Below, piece by piece: positions 11,001 to 26,000 of a stretch of 64,000 bases of DNA (position 1 is the stretch's first letter; the number at the start of each line of letters is the position of its first letter). The position numbers were made by a program, and so were the translations under genes. The notes beneath the pieces were generated by a model, which saw only the letters and a program-made list of their open reading frames with translations, made no database searches and was not told the origin of the DNA. The stretch covers positions 124,001 to 188,000 of the forward strand of contig CAWUHX010000036.1 of assembly GCA_963922205.1 (NCBI GenBank), read 5' to 3'. The DNA comes from Romanomermis culicivorax (Eukaryota; Nematoda; Enoplea; Mermithida; Mermithidae).

Positions 11001-14000
11001 TGAGATGCGCATCATTTGCATGGCAGGAAAAATTATAGCCGAAAACTGCCGCATCTTAAAAATCTTTCTACCGTTTGGGCATGTGGTGAATGGCAGATAC
11101 AGATCCACCATTTCTCCGAAATCCGCCATTTAGACATGCATATCCATGTCGAAATCAGACTAGAGTTGGATAAAGAAATATAATGAAGAGAATTGAAAGA
11201 GACCTCATTAGTCACTTGCTAATTCACCTAATCAGGCCCGAACCTTAGGTAGAAATAGTTTGCAACAGTTCGGTCAATCCCAATTTCCACAAAGGATCAG
11301 CTGCTTTCGTTCGAAAGAACTGCATATGATCTGATAACACTCTGAGCTCAGGTAACTTCCAATCAGCAGGCAAAACCGAGAAGTCAGGCCGAGAATTGAG
11401 TTGTAAATGTAGACTTGCACGCAGGGTGGTACTCCAGAAATCCAGGGTCTAGCCTGCGTTCCCTCCACTGCGAGATAATCCACAAATATCCAGGCGTCGG
11501 ACGTTGTATTTGGGCGAAGAAATCCACAAATACAAATAACTCAATAAAATAATACTAATGGCCAGTCAGGCCCGCTGATTTCTTTCTTAATAAAATAGAC
11601 AAACACGCAATGACCAAAAACATAGATGACCAGGCCTTTTATGCGCGACGTCTATGCAAATTGGTGTTGACACAAAACGTGTCGACTTTGGCTATTTCTT
11701 CACAACCATGAGATAGACTATGTCCATCCCCGACATCCACCAAAAAATCTGATGTTGGGCAAAAACATAGAAAAATTTTGAAAAAATATCTGCCATATGC
11801 CATGCAGATCAGCCATTTAGTCTTGTAATAGGTGGATTCCACATCTGCCCTTCAGTCTATCATATCCATTCAGAAATGCAAATTCTGCTATTATGATTCA
11901 CCGTTTAGTCAAAAAAGGGTGGATTCTGCATCAGGGATCTACATCTGCATCTGCTGTTTTGACCATATCTGCGTCCACAGGCAGTTCCACCATTTAGTCA
12001 TACCTTCAGATGGGCTTTTTCGGTTTGAAAACCAGGAGCCAAATAGCTCCTAGGCCTAAATTTTTCAAGCCAAATTGGAGAAATTTTGGGAGCCAATAAT
12101 TTTCGATAGAAGAATATCGAAAAATTTGCTTGTAATACACTATGGGAGTTTATAATTAAACTAGTTTATTAGAAAATGCCCCGATGGGGCAGAAAAAAGG
12201 AGGATATACTTGCTTCGACAGTTGCCATGGTAGAAAAAGAAGTGGACTAGATTTTTGAGAACTTGGGTCAAAGTTGGAAAAAATTCACTTCCTTTATATT
12301 GGATTTTCATTCTTTCTCAAAAAAATTGTCTATGTCTGTGAAAAAGTATATTCTGCAGCATCGTGCATTTTGTCCTTCAACTGGCATCAACTACAGTAAA
12401 ATTTTTCTATATGAAAATTATATGCACCTGACTTCAAGTGTAAAGAAATGGTAGACCGATAGGATTCTAACTCCCGACCAATTCAAAACTCCTGTCTTTC
12501 ACACTAGCTGAAAAATAGTGAGGGGGCATATTATAGTCATTTTCGGAACTATAAAGAAACCTGAGGTTCGTTGCACTAACCCAACATGAGGACAATCTCA
12601 ACATCAGGATTAAATTGATGATCCTGAGTTTAAGCTATTCAAAATGTCCAAATTATTTTCTTCCAATGCACAAATCATACTCACTTCAGGATTAACTAAA
12701 ACTGAGGTTTAAGTTCGGGTTTGGGAATTGCAGAAATTTTTATATTTATTTGCTTTAGAGATAAGAAAATTATGCAAAAATTTTAGTGCAACCCGACAGC
12801 TCGAGCTGGGGATAACCTCGACATTGAGCTTGTTATGATCCGAATGACATTCAAATTATACCGAACTTGAAATCAAACCAAGTGGCCTTTTTGTTCGAGA
12901 TTACCTAGAGCTTGAGCTCAAACCCCTTTAGTGCAACTGGGATTTGGTTAAAGTGATTGGGCACCGATCTGTAAATGGGATTCAGCCATGCATATATTAG
13001 GGGTCTGCGCCAAATCCCGTATTCGGTTCTCCCCGACTCTAATCGGAGCGAACAAGATGGGTGAAATTGCTTCCCATTTGCAATCCTGCAAAAAGCGCTC
13101 TTTCTGCAAATTTCCGTTTAAATCCAAAAACTGTGAATGATGCTATTTTGTTCAATAGTTGAATAGAAGAGAATAAATTTGTTTGTAGCTTGTAATCAGT
13201 AGAACTTACGGAGTGAATTCTATATGATATGTTATATAAAATGAGTGAATGAAACGTATCTTGCACAATCGATTTAGTTCTTAGAAGACTTTGTGCTGTA
13301 TCTCTATTTTCTAAAAAAGCTGAATGGGATTTTATGTGCCACTTTCCGTCAGTTGATTCCTTTTGTTGACACCAAATTCAGTAAAAATGTTTAACACAGT
13401 TGGAAGCAAACATGTGTGAGAGGGGACATGGGGGTATAAACTTCCACAAGGGTTTTGAAACTGGAAAATTTGTTATACAAAAAATTTTTTGGTCAACTTT
13501 TCTGAATTTTTGGTCTCACAAAAAGTCTCACTCACTAAAACACCAAGGTCCACGCCTGTACCCTCCTAAAAATTTCAGAAATGCACGTTGGTTGGAAAGT
13601 GTGTTGATGCACTCAGCTGCAGAATATACTTTTCCGCAGACGTAGACAATTTTTTTGAGAAAGAATGAAAATCAAATATAAAGAAAGTGAATTTTTTCCA
13701 ACTTTGACCCAAGTTCTCAAAAATCTAGTCCACTTCTTTTTCTACCATGGCAACTGTCGAAGCAAGTATATCCTCCTTTTTTCTGCCCCATCGGGGCATT
13801 TTCTAATAAACTAGTTCACCTCTTTTTAGTGGGCCTCAACCATACACGAAAACTTTCATAGAAGCACATTGAAGTCTTAAATTTGGTCATCTGCACTTCA
13901 AAAAAACAATAAAAAAAAACTTCAAGCAACGTATTCTCACCTCCGGCAAAAGTAAAGGATGTGTAAACCGCATAGTACTTAAAAAACGTTGTAAAAATAC

Positions 14001-17000
14001 TGAAAGGTGACCATATCTATTGAATTCCTCATGGTTTAGAATCCTTCAACCCAAAAAATCGCAGAAATACCTTTGTTTACACAAATGACTTTTTTCATGT
14101 AAACTGACTCCGTTCATTGAATTTCCCATGGTCAGAAACATCTTCCCTCAAAAATCGCAGAAATACATTTGTTTACACTCAATATGAATTAGTGTGTAAA
14201 GTGATCACTTTCATTAAATTCCCAGTGGTCGAAAACCCCTCCCACAAAAAACTCACGAAAACAGGCTTGGTTAAATCCGGAATAATTTTTTTGTGTAAAG
14301 TTACACATCCATTGAATTCCCCGCAGTCAAAACCCCTTCCATAATAATCACGAAAATACGATTGTTTACACCCGCGATAGTTTTTTTTTGTAAGATGATC
14401 GCATTCATCAAATACTCCGTGATCGAAAACCCCGTCCACCAGGGAATCACGAAAATACGTTTGTCCACAACCGGAATAAGTTTTTGTGTAAAGTGATCGC
14501 ATTCATCAAGGTCCCCGTGGTCGAAAACCCTTTCCAGCAAAAAATCACGAAAATACGTTTGTTTCCACACGGGATAATTTTTGGTGTAAAGTGATCACAT
14601 TCATTGAATTCCTCGTGGTCGAAAATCCCCTCCACAAGAAAATTACGGCAATACGCTTGTTCACACTGTGGATAATTTTTTTGTGTAAAGTGAGGACGTC
14701 TATTGAATTCCCCGCGGTCGAAAACTCCCTCCACTGAAAAATCACGGAAATACGCTTGTTTACACCCGGGATAATTTTTCGTGTAAAGTGACCGTGTCCA
14801 TCAAATTCCCAATAGTCGAAAACCCTTGCAGCCCAAAAATCCCAATAAGGCTACAGGTATATTTGAAACTGCAAAAAAATTGGTAGTGCATTACGCTGCA
14901 AAAATAATTTTTTTTGAACCCATAAGTATTATATAACAAAATTGGGGAATATGGCGTTTTCCGGGACTTTGGACAACCATATAATTGAATTGAGGCCATA
15001 TTTCAAACAAAAAAAAATTCGCATTTGAGATTACACCACCAAGATGCTTAGGCCGAAGTATGGAGGTTGGATATGGCACACCGATTGCTGGGCATGGTGG
15101 AACTGGGGGCCTTAAAAAGTGCGTTTTTTACCTGTTTTTGGGGCCCCACCGAGCACCACTTGCAGATAGAGGCGAAATGACAAAAGGCACCCCATAGTTT
15201 GCCCCTATGCCCGATATTATGCAAAAAACCCGAAGGTTCTAGCTCTTACCGTTTTGGCTCTAGAGGGGGGGGGGGGACATGAAATTTGCGGGCCAAGTAT
15301 ATTATAGGTTGACGCTGTCGCGCCACCTATGATTATATGTACGCATATTCAATCACGTGATATGTGTCCAAAATAATTACTGTTCAAAATTTTATTTTCA
15401 ACCTGCTTTTTTAGTTTACAGGCTTCTTTCTCTATGTACAAAGATTATCCAAGTATATAATCTTAGTACAGAGAAATTTTTTTAATACAAAAACACGAGA
15501 TTTCGTTTTGCTTAGATCTTCTTTTAAGATAGTGCTTGAGTTCATTGCTTTCTGGCATAAAAATATAGGGTTTTGAAAATGCAGCTTCTGTTCTTATTGT
15601 TTTGTTGCTTCCTATATCTTTTCGGCGCTACGCAACGAAATTTTTTTTACATTCTGACATCCTAAAATAGGGATGGACCAGTTTCACTTTTTGTGTTTTC
15701 CGGTTTCAGTTTCGGTTTTGCATTTTTTGAATTTACAGTTTCAGTTACTGTTTTTAGATTTTCGAAACCGCAGTTTCGGTTTCGGTTTTCACGCTTTATT
15801 TTATCGTTAAGAGTACAGGCTTAGGAAAGTCAGTTTTTATGATATTTGTTCTACTAGAAATAATTTTTTCTCTGTTGTCTAGCAAGTTTTTTGCAACTGT
15901 ATAACACAAGCATGTAACAGAGCCCTGAGGTCTGGAGGGTCGGACGACTTTTTCGGCCGTGGTTGAGTAATTTCCAACTGAAAAAAGTCCAAAAAATAGT
16001 AATTCTTTAAAAAAAAAGACCGAAAAAATGTATTCATGGCGCGAAGCTCCCAGAAAATTCACATTTTTGACCATTTTTTGTTCAAAAATTGACATTTTTC
16101 AGTATTTTTCCGACAAGAAGAATGGGGGTTCCTACGGCTACCATATGGCTAGCCATAGGATTGGAAAATCCTGGGGGGGCGGTCGCCCAATGGCTAGCCA
16201 TATGGTCGACGATTTCTGGGGGAGGGTTCCCATAGTACTCCCCCCCCCCCCAATTACATGTATGGTATGACATTCAATGAATATATTCATACATATTGAT
16301 ATTGTACTTATCATTCTATAATGTTCCTTTTGGTGGTTACAATAGATATCCTTATCTTATCCTGTACATCTTCAGGCAAATTATTTACAGCTACCTAGAC
16401 TAATCATTTCCAGAATGAAAAGTTTGATTTACAAGTATTTTGATTCTGGACAAGACAAAGAAACAGCTACTCGTAAATTTTGCCAAAAGAAGGTCATCAT
16501 TAAACTTGACAGTACCAGTGCATTATGGACTCTTCTGATGAAAATTTCTTCAGTGGAATACATAAATGGAATTGAGCCAAAGATGAGATCTACTTGGCCA
16601 CAGCTTTGGATCCAAAATACAAAGTAAAAATGTTTCTCCAAGTTGAACTTAAAAAAATGGTAAATGATATTGCTGCCAAGAATTCGACGGACTAATTGAC
16701 AACTCCACCAAGAAAGAGGCGAATCATCACACCATGTTCATTAAAAGACTGGTCTCAATTTGTACAAGGCAGTAGTGATGATGAAGAAGAAGGCTGTGAA
16801 GAAATGAATAATAAAATGAAACCCTTCAAAATGAAATATTAGTTGGAACAAATCTAGACAAAAAACAGGTATCCCATCCCATGAAATAGATCCACTTCAT
16901 TAGTGGCAAATCAACAAAAAAATGTACCCAACTTTGGCAAAACTTGCTAGGTGTTACCTGAGTGCACCAGCCACAAGTGTGCCTTCAGAACAGCAATTCA

Positions 17001-20000
17001 GTGGTGCAGGAATCATCTTTCAGCCACTAACAAATCATATGTCAGGGGAATCAGTGGTGAAGTTATCATTTTTGAAATATAATTTCATTGAAAGAATGCA
17101 AAAAATTGGATTTTGTGTTTAGCGGATCCATTCTGTTATTGAATAAAGTTTTCATTTGATCAGCCTTATTTTTATTTTCCCATGGATGGAGTAGGAAATT
17201 CTGCAGCTCTTATACCTTATTTTTAAAACTATACAGACAACTGCGAAAACCGTAAAATTCAACCCCAAAATCCCGATTTCGCTTTTGGCTTTCCATGAGT
17301 TTCATGGTTTCAGTTTCGGTTTCAGAAAAAATTATGGTTTTCACAGTTTCGGTTAACCGGAACATCCCTACCCTAAAATGCTGGAAAATCATTTGACGAT
17401 AACTTATTCAATAAACACAAGGCTGGAAAACATGTATATATCATTTTACAAATTAAAAAATATGTTCATACATTCATGAGATGGAAAAAAATCAAATCAA
17501 ACTTGAAATGTATGAAAATCACTTCTATTATGATTATGAATTCAAAGTCGACTCTATATTCAAAATTATAGCTACAAAAAATTGAAAAAATTGAGATTTT
17601 GACCTCTCAAATGCACCCAAATTCGTCTTTTCATTGTCGAACCCCCATATTTTCCCCCTTTTTTGAGATTTCGCCAAAAAGTTTGATTTATAGAAAAACA
17701 GTGATTAAAAATTATGTTCATACTTTCATGAGTTAAGAAAATTCAATTAAACTTAGAATTTATAAAAATCACCTCCATTATGATCATGAATTCAGAATCT
17801 GCTCCATATTTAAAATTATAGTAACAAAAAAGTTGGAAAAATTAAGATTTTGACCTGATGAATGCACCAAAATTCATCTCTTCCCTGTCGAACCCCCATT
17901 TTTCCCCTTTTTTGAAAGTTTTTCCCCCAAAAAAGTTTGATTTGTAGAAAGAATGTAATCTGATGTGAAGCACCGAGAAATTTTCGGTGTTTCATGATTT
18001 TAGAGCCGGTAAAATACTTACTCTAAATTTAAAATTGAATAAAATAACTTTAAATTATTAAAATATAAATTAATAAATCAAAATTTAAGGAGCCAAAATG
18101 GCTCCTCCCAGACCTAAAATTTTAGGAGCCATTTCCTAATTTTTAGGGGCCCAGGCCCCTAAAGTGACTAAAAAGTATGCCTTCACATAATAAATCACTG
18201 AGTACCTAAATATAAAATAGCAGCTGATGATAAAAAAATTGCAAAACATTTAATACTCTGTCGTTTGGGCTAATGTGCAGCTATGCGAATTATATTTACA
18301 CTCCCTAGATAATCATGAGCACTGCTTTTGTGAACCCCACTGAGATGAGGGCAGAAAATTCATCATTGATCACTTTTTGGCTGAGGGTGTTTTTATCAAA
18401 TCGTCAGATTTTGGGGGTCCAATTTTATAGCTGATCAATGTCTTAGCTTTGTTCAGAAAGCAAAGGTCATGACAAAGAAGAGCATCGAGAGGTTGCAAAC
18501 GGTGATCATAAATCGATCACGAATTTTTTGTACATTGTCCAAAGAATCAAGAAAAATACCGAGATCAGATACTGAAAGAAAGCTGAGCTTCCAGTCAAAT
18601 CAGAGCAACAAATCACTCAAATTCAACCACCCTGTGGTCGCATAGTCAGTAAATTTTGAGTCATGTGAATATTCACCTTGGATAAGTGATTGACCAGACG
18701 TCCAATTTTATCTCTGGCCGGAAGCCAGACCTGGAGGAACTCTTACCTTCAACTGGAGCTGAAGGCCTGATGAGGCCGGAGGTATAATAAAATATAGCAC
18801 TACAAATGTGGTACCTACTTCATTCACTTCCAGACGAACTGAGTTCATCATCACTACTTTCACTTTGACTGCTATTGCTGTCAGCTTCATTTCTTGAGTC
18901 AATAGGAGGCGAGTTGGTAGAAAAACATGGCAAGGCGAAGGAATTGTACCCAATCGCATGTTAATTGTACTTCAAAAATACAAGCTTAGCAACCCACCTC
19001 TCTTCAGCTTTCGGGAATTCGGTAACATGCTTTGCTTGTAAATGGCCACGCAAATTGCAAGTTGAGAAGCCTTTGGCGCCTGTTTTATCACTACTATGGC
19101 TGTAAATCTTTTAACAGAGGACACATTTGGCCTTGCCTGTATCCTGAGGTACAACTTCAAAAAATTCCCAAACCGTTGATGTTGCCACGGGCTGGGCTGA
19201 TGAAGTCATTGCTCAAAATATCTACCAGGCTCGTAATAAAAATATGTTAGATCAGGGCCGTGCGCAGGATTTTTTCATGGGGGGGGCGGACTAGATTTTT
19301 TTACTGAATAGCCCCAGAAAATGTCGATCTTACGCGGATATACTGTGTGCATACTGCCTCAATGGGGGGCGGCTGTCCCCCCCCCCCCGCCTTGTGCACG
19401 GCCCTGTGTTAGATAATGAATTAATTGGAGAAGTATTTTAATCAATATCGCAAAGTATATTTATTGAAAATTCAATTTTACAGTAAAACAAATATGTGAT
19501 CAATCATTTATTATATCAGAATGAACCTGATAAAAACTTACGGCCTCGGGCCACATCAGAGAGTACCTTCGCGCTGGAGGTCAAGAAATAGGCCAGATTT
19601 GCCGGAGGCTGGAGTTTGTCGTGCGTGAGAAAATAAGACGACAAAAATTAAGCTGTGTAGCTTGATGATTTATCGTGCGTTTTAATAAGAGACATACGGA
19701 ACATAGTAGAGCATGGGGAATGCTAGAAGCGGAACACTTGGAGTGTTTGATGAAATCAACGCAATGATAATTGTATGCAGGAAATTGACGGGCTCGTAGA
19801 GAGCGCTGTGTCAATTTATCCAGGGATCTTCGCTCAGGTCGTCAAAGGTTTTCGGATGCTGAAATTTGGGCCGTACTATCTTAACCTGATAGGAGTTTCA
19901 CCTGATTACTCAAACTATTTTCCAAATAGTTTGACTTAGCCTATACTACACACTCAAAACACAATTTACTAATGTACAAATCGCCGCCTCAAACTCTCTA

Positions 20001-23000
20001 CACAAACAGAAAAACACAACCGTCTGGCTACAATACAAACAATCTTAATTAAAAACATTTTCACAATTTCTTCACGTTGTAGCCACGCCTCTTCGTGGGT
20101 CTCGTCACAATCTTCCTTTTCCTAACTTGCCGATCTTTTACTCGAAAACGTCACGAACTTTACAATTACGTCAATTCGCCCCACAACAAGTTTCGGTTGA
20201 TCACTACCTTGAATGATGAATCACACTTCACATTCTCGAACTCCAACAAGAATTTGAACACTGGGTATTGGTCTAGCAATGTCAGAAATGTGTCCAAACA
20301 CATCAAGTACAAAACCAAGGCTAAATTTGAGAGGAGGCTGCTGGTGGGGGTGGCGATTTCTTCGCGTTGGATTTCCTTGTGATTTATTGTCCCACCTGGC
20401 CTTGCTGTTAGCAAAATGTGTATCTGTACGACTACATCATCAGGTGATTGATTCCATTCATTGACCAGTGTCATTCTAATCCGAATTACATCTTCCGGAC
20501 TGATCTTCATCCCATAATGCAAATTTGGTCATTGGGTATTTGAGAGAAAAACGCCCAATTTTTGAGGAGGGTGATAATTCTGCCTACATTCAGAACGTTG
20601 AGCAGTCGAACACTTTTTGGTCGATTTTGAAAGGGCTCATTTATGCTAAGAATTAGAAAGCTGAAACAGCTTACCGATTTTGATCCATTTTTTAAAGAAA
20701 ATGTTGACATGGACATTGTACAAGCTATGGTTGCTGCCAGATTCAAGAAACCGAACGCAGCTCAACAAAAAGACAAAGCAGCTTCATTCCCATAAGATAT
20801 TGTATAATTGGATTGTGCGGTATTTTAATGGTTTTGCCAGAGTAAAAAATCTTTTCTGAAATTGAAGATATGACATTTTTAAAATTGACATTTTTTGTCA
20901 TCACCTGTTACCTGGTCTTCAGAACATTCAGATATTAAGTCACTGCTCAATTGATATTTGAATATTAAATACCCAGTCTATGAATTATTCTCATAATTTA
21001 TCACTGGTATCATAGTCTGTTTAGTAGAAAATGCTCATAAAAGGAAAAATCACGAAAACAAGTACCACCCTCGAAACCATTTACACAAAGCTTTTACTGT
21101 AGGATCTTTTACTCAAAAAATTGTGAGGGTTAGTTGAGTATGCTCACAATTTTTTGGTCTTATGCGATGGTTCAGCAGGAAATAGCAAAAATATGATGTA
21201 CTTGCTTCCAACTCTTAAATTTACAAGCATTTCAAAAAGACAGACTATAGATGACAAGTACCTAGTCTTTAGGATGATGAAATGAAAAATCACTGGGCTA
21301 TAGATACCTAAATAGTAAATACCTGCTTTTCGAAATACTCAGATAGTAAATAAATAATCGGAATGTGCCTAAATTTTAAAATCCTTGTCTTTATAAGGCT
21401 CACTTCAGACAGTAAATCAATGCTCGGATAGTGAATCCTTACGCTGGACTTCAGCCCTGTTGTAATCGCCTGACTCTCCCCCTTTGTGCAGGTATGGAAT
21501 TGGATTATAGTTTTTTGCCCTTGACCATTGTCTACCTATGTGCAATGATGCAATTTCATAGAATGATCTGGTCCCTGTTGCAGTTGTTGGTAGTTGGAAG
21601 TAAAGGTGAAATTACAATTGTGAATGACTCCTGTAAACGGAATTCCAATTATAATGACTCCTGTGAATGAAATGAAAATGAAGTAAATATAAATGTAAAT
21701 GAAAGGCAGGAAGACTCTTATTCCAGGAGTTTAGGAGTGAATATATGAGGGAAGAGGATGATTTAAGAGCGACTCTAAGAGTAAATTTCTAGATGAGTTG
21801 CAGATGAATTTGGATACATTTTCGGGGAATATATATTTCCTAGACGTATACACAGAATCTAGTGTAATGACCAGATTTGTGAAGCACTTTACTTTATCCA
21901 ATTACCGATGGTTGAAACAGCTACAACGAAGCGGGGGGAACGGGAATACGGGGGGGATACATGGATAATAATAATTGACAGCTGCTTTGAGACGTCAACA
22001 ACGACAAACGGAATGCGGGGAGTTACAACAATGGCTTAACTGCTTCCGAAAAAGGGATGCTCGCTCACAATACAAAACGCTTGCAAATAAATGGGGCGCG
22101 GGGGTCGAAAAATGGAGAATTACAACAATAATAAAATCACGCTTTGCTTCTCTTTAAATACAACATTTTTGGCCACTCCCTGGGCGTCCCGGGAGGTGGT
22201 ACTTCTGTCCATCTTCTTCCGCCAATCGTCGCTTCCTGCTTTACTATTCTTGCTAATTTAGTCACGCCCGTTTAACGCTTTTCTAGTACGGCATGCTTTT
22301 CGTGTCTTGCTTGCTTCCTACAGTGGGCTTAGCCACACCTTTGTGCTTCTGTGCATGCTTCCTGTATCTGTTTCTCTGAATACACATGTTTTGTGGGGCC
22401 GTCGCTACCATTGCACTTGAGACTACTGTCTGGCGGGGCTTTTACTTATTTTACTGTGTGCAGGTGTTGTCTACGATTTTTATGGGGGATTACGGTTGCT
22501 GTGGAATGTGTGGTTTAGTGTAGGTTCTAGGGGACCAGCTGCCGATTGTGCAAATTAATTGGGGCATCTTAATTGGGCTAGGGGGGTGTGAACAGATCAA
22601 AATAAAGTACTTCACGTAATTTTATAGGAATGTTTGGCTGTGAATCCCAGACACCTGTGAGACGATAAATTATGAAAATGAAATAATATTTAATGAATGT
22701 CTATCACATACAGTATGCTATATATTTACAGTACTGCGTTAGCAGGTACGTTACACTAGGAAGGTACATTCTCTCCTGGGATATATTGTCACTGTTGTCG
22801 TTGGAAAATTTATAAGCAGTAATCAGAAATTTGTGATCAGTCATCATTCTAGTGACTAGTAGTTCATACTTTGAAAAGTTTAGGGCCCGGTTACCTTATG
22901 CAAGTGCAGGGTGTTTCGCCTAAGTATCACTGATTTAGTTTTCCCGCCATTCAGTCAATACTTATCGATAAGTAATGAAACTTTACAGGCGTTATCCCTA

Positions 23001-26000
23001 GGCATAAGATTTTGTTCTTACCCATTTTTATCATGTTATATGAACTACTGAATTGTTTGGCCTTTTTTGAAAAAATTATCGACTTTTTTTGACGAATTTT
23101 GAGTTATACAGTATGTATCTCGTCGACTCGGGCAGCACACGTGTTTCATTCGTGAAATTGGCGTGGGTACACGATGTGAAGCAGTAAAATGACACATTCC
23201 ACATATTTCCGGGTAAAACTATGCTATGAAATCCATTCAAGTACTGGAAAAGTGATGAAGAGATGAAAAATCAGTAAAAACGCAAGCATGAGAAAGAGAA
23301 AAAGATACGCAGTGTTCGTTTTCAATTGAGTACTGTGTGAAGTGAAAGCTGAAACTTGTTGCTAGGCAATTTCTCAAAAATTTACGGAGTTGAAGTATTT
23401 TCGTCTGGGATTATTATAATTGAATGACCAAAACAGCTAAAAAGTTGATAGCACCATTTCTCATTTTTTGTTATTCATTTGAAAAGTTCGCATCGCACTC
23501 GAAAAAAACTTTTGGATTCTATTTACTGATAGCTGTCATTAGGCCAGTACCCAGGAATTTTTTGCGGGGGGGTACACATTTTTTCACTTAAGTTGCTATA
23601 AAATTGGCATTTATGACTTTATTTTTTCTTGAAAAAAACTAAAGGTTTTCATAACTTTACCTTTTTTAACACTTGGAACTTTTCGGGGGGCCATGGCCCC
23701 CGAACCCCCCCCCCCTCTGCCTACAGGCCTGGCTGTCATGATCCTACTGAAAAATCAGCACACAGAATAACAAAAGTCGGTCATCATTTGACGTGAGAAG
23801 TTCGGGATAAAACGTCGGCCAGATTGTTGTTTGACCCCAGATAGTAACTTTTCGAGGCAAGAAAAAATGTTTTGTTCCAAAACATAGCAAATTAAGCGTT
23901 TTGATTACATATTTTAACAAATTCATGAACACACGTCATTCGTCCATACATTTGAAAATACACTATATATGAGAAAAAATCTGGTTCAAACTCCTTTACT
24001 CCTAAGAGCACTCCTAGCAGGAGTAGAGGGGATTTACACCTAAAAATTGAAAAAATGCTCCTAATCTAGGAGTTTGTCCGCAACTTAGTTTAGGAGACTC
24101 CTTGCCAGGAGCATTCCTTCCACATTCGTCATCTCGATGAAAGGCCTGTCAGTTCTTGAAAATTCAGATTTGAGAAAATTAGGAAGATGTGTAGTTTACA
24201 TATAATACAAATTATCTTTTAGAATTCGAGCAAATATACGCTTTCTTCATGGCCAATCTTCTTTCCCGAACTATCATAATCATGGACGCATTAACAAATG
24301 TTGAAGATGTATTTTGCACAGTATTTCTACCATTACTTCGTTCTCCCGAAGAATGTATCAACAAATTAGGTGATGCCTTCTTTCCGCCTATCATCCTGTC
24401 GTATAGTGACGGAAAACGGAACCACTTATTGCCTTTACTATTTGCTAAAGGTGAGTTTTATTACATGTCATGCTTTGTTTCCTTCTTGCTCTAGAAATAT
24501 TTTAGGCGTAGTTATCAGGTTACCCAAAGATTTTATGGATAACGCTTGCATTTATGGTCTTGAAGATAGGAGCTTTGTCGAACTTTATATGAATAATGAC
24601 GGAGATTCGTACGTTTTCACAACAGGAGAAGAAATTCAAGTAAAATTCTTGCATCCAAAATTTTGCCAAGGTTTTTACCCGACGTCGACACATTTCAGTA
24701 GTCCTATGTAAAGATCACGCTGATAATCAAAAACAATATTTGAATTTTAATTCTTCAATTTTTCATATTATTTGTGTTGTGAGTAATCTACCCTTATTCC
24801 TCTTAGGGCAAATCTGCTATTTTCTCTTGAATCGGTTCTGAAGTCTGAAAAAGACCTGTCCAGCGTATTTTTCAACACCCATTAGCGCGGCCGCTAGCTT
24901 TCCTTAATTTGTATACCCCTTCTTAGCATGGCTAAAATTTTTATTAGCACCGGACCATACATGTAACAGAGCCCTGAGGTCTGGGGGGTTCAGCCACTTT
25001 TTTGGGGCGGGGGTCAGTAATTCCCAAAATTTTGGGGGGAAGGGGTCCCTGAAGGAAAAAAATTCTGTTTTTTCACGAAAAAAGTCCGAAAAATGGTTCA
25101 AGAAATAGTAATTTTTGTCTAAAAAATGATAAAAAATGTATTTATGGTGCGAAGCGCCAAGAAAATTGATGTTTTTGACCATTTTTTGTTGAAAAATTGA
25201 CATTTTTCATCAAAAAATCAACATTTTTCAGTATTTTTCTGACCCAAGGTATGGGGGTTCGTAGGGCTACCACATGGCTAGCCATAGGATTGGAAAATCC
25301 TGGGGGGCGGTCGCCCAATGGCTAGCCATATGGTCCACGATTTCTGGGGAGGGGTTCCCATAGCATTTCTCCCTCCCCAATGACATGTATGCACCGGATC
25401 AACTTCATTAGCACGGTGCTAAAAAAGAACACTGGACTTGTCTCTCAATTTTCAAAATTTTAGGGGATATCAAGTTTTTCGATAAAGTCTACGAACATTT
25501 GAATTTTAAAAAATTAGCATTTTTTCTGGTTCCTGACACTTAGCGTTGTAATAATGAGACGCGTTGCGTTCTTCGCCGTTTGTTGAGAAATTCAAAAATT
25601 CAAAACCAATCATCGTCTCTTTCATACATGTAACGGGGCCCTGAGGTCCAGGAAGAGTCGAGCGCCTTTTAGGGGCCGGGGTCACTGATTCCCAAAATTT
25701 CAAGGGAGAGATCTCTGAAGGAAAAAAATCCCAAAAACAGTTCAAAAAAACAGTATTTTTTGTCCAAAAAACTAAAAAATGTATTCATGGCGCAAAGCGC
25801 AGAGAAAATTGACATTTTTGACTATTTTTGTTCGAAAATTGACATTTTTCATCGAAAAATTGACATTTCCTAGTATTTTTCCAGCCAAAAGTATGGGGTC
25901 TCTATGACTACCATATGGCTAGTCATAGGATTGGAAAATCTTGAGAAGGGGTCGCCCAATGGTTAGTCATATGGCCGGCGATTTCTGGGGGGGGGGGATT

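Larger units (their letters stand above)
15668..17370 (+). mobile_element. Decayed hAT transposon with 8-bp TSD
   Basis: The left end TAGGGATGGACC and right end GGAACATCCCTA are inverted repeats of the TAGGGATG type common in animal hAT elements. The flanks TCCTAAAA (15660-15667) and CCCTAAAA (17371-17378) are an 8-bp TSD with one mismatch. Runs of GGTTTCGGTTT-type sequence mark both subterminal regions. A MITE B copy is inserted at 15907-16264. Confidence 0.8.

Noticed and set aside
14179-14745. Several overlapping minus ORFs of 66-107 codons
   Set aside because: All are read-throughs of the 85-bp satellite; the same peptide pattern repeats with the monomer.
13995-14835. CRISPR-like array
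   Set aside because: The units are tandem without unique spacers and the context is eukaryotic intron.
15303-15330. Helitron 3' hairpin
   Set aside because: The ATAGGT..ACCTAT stem is not followed by CTRR and no Rep/helicase or TC 5' end was found.
24640-24711. Stop at 24711 as the end of the VCPIP1-like gene
   Set aside because: The GTAAAA donor at 24640 joins in phase to 26186 and the spliced reading resumes the family alignment.
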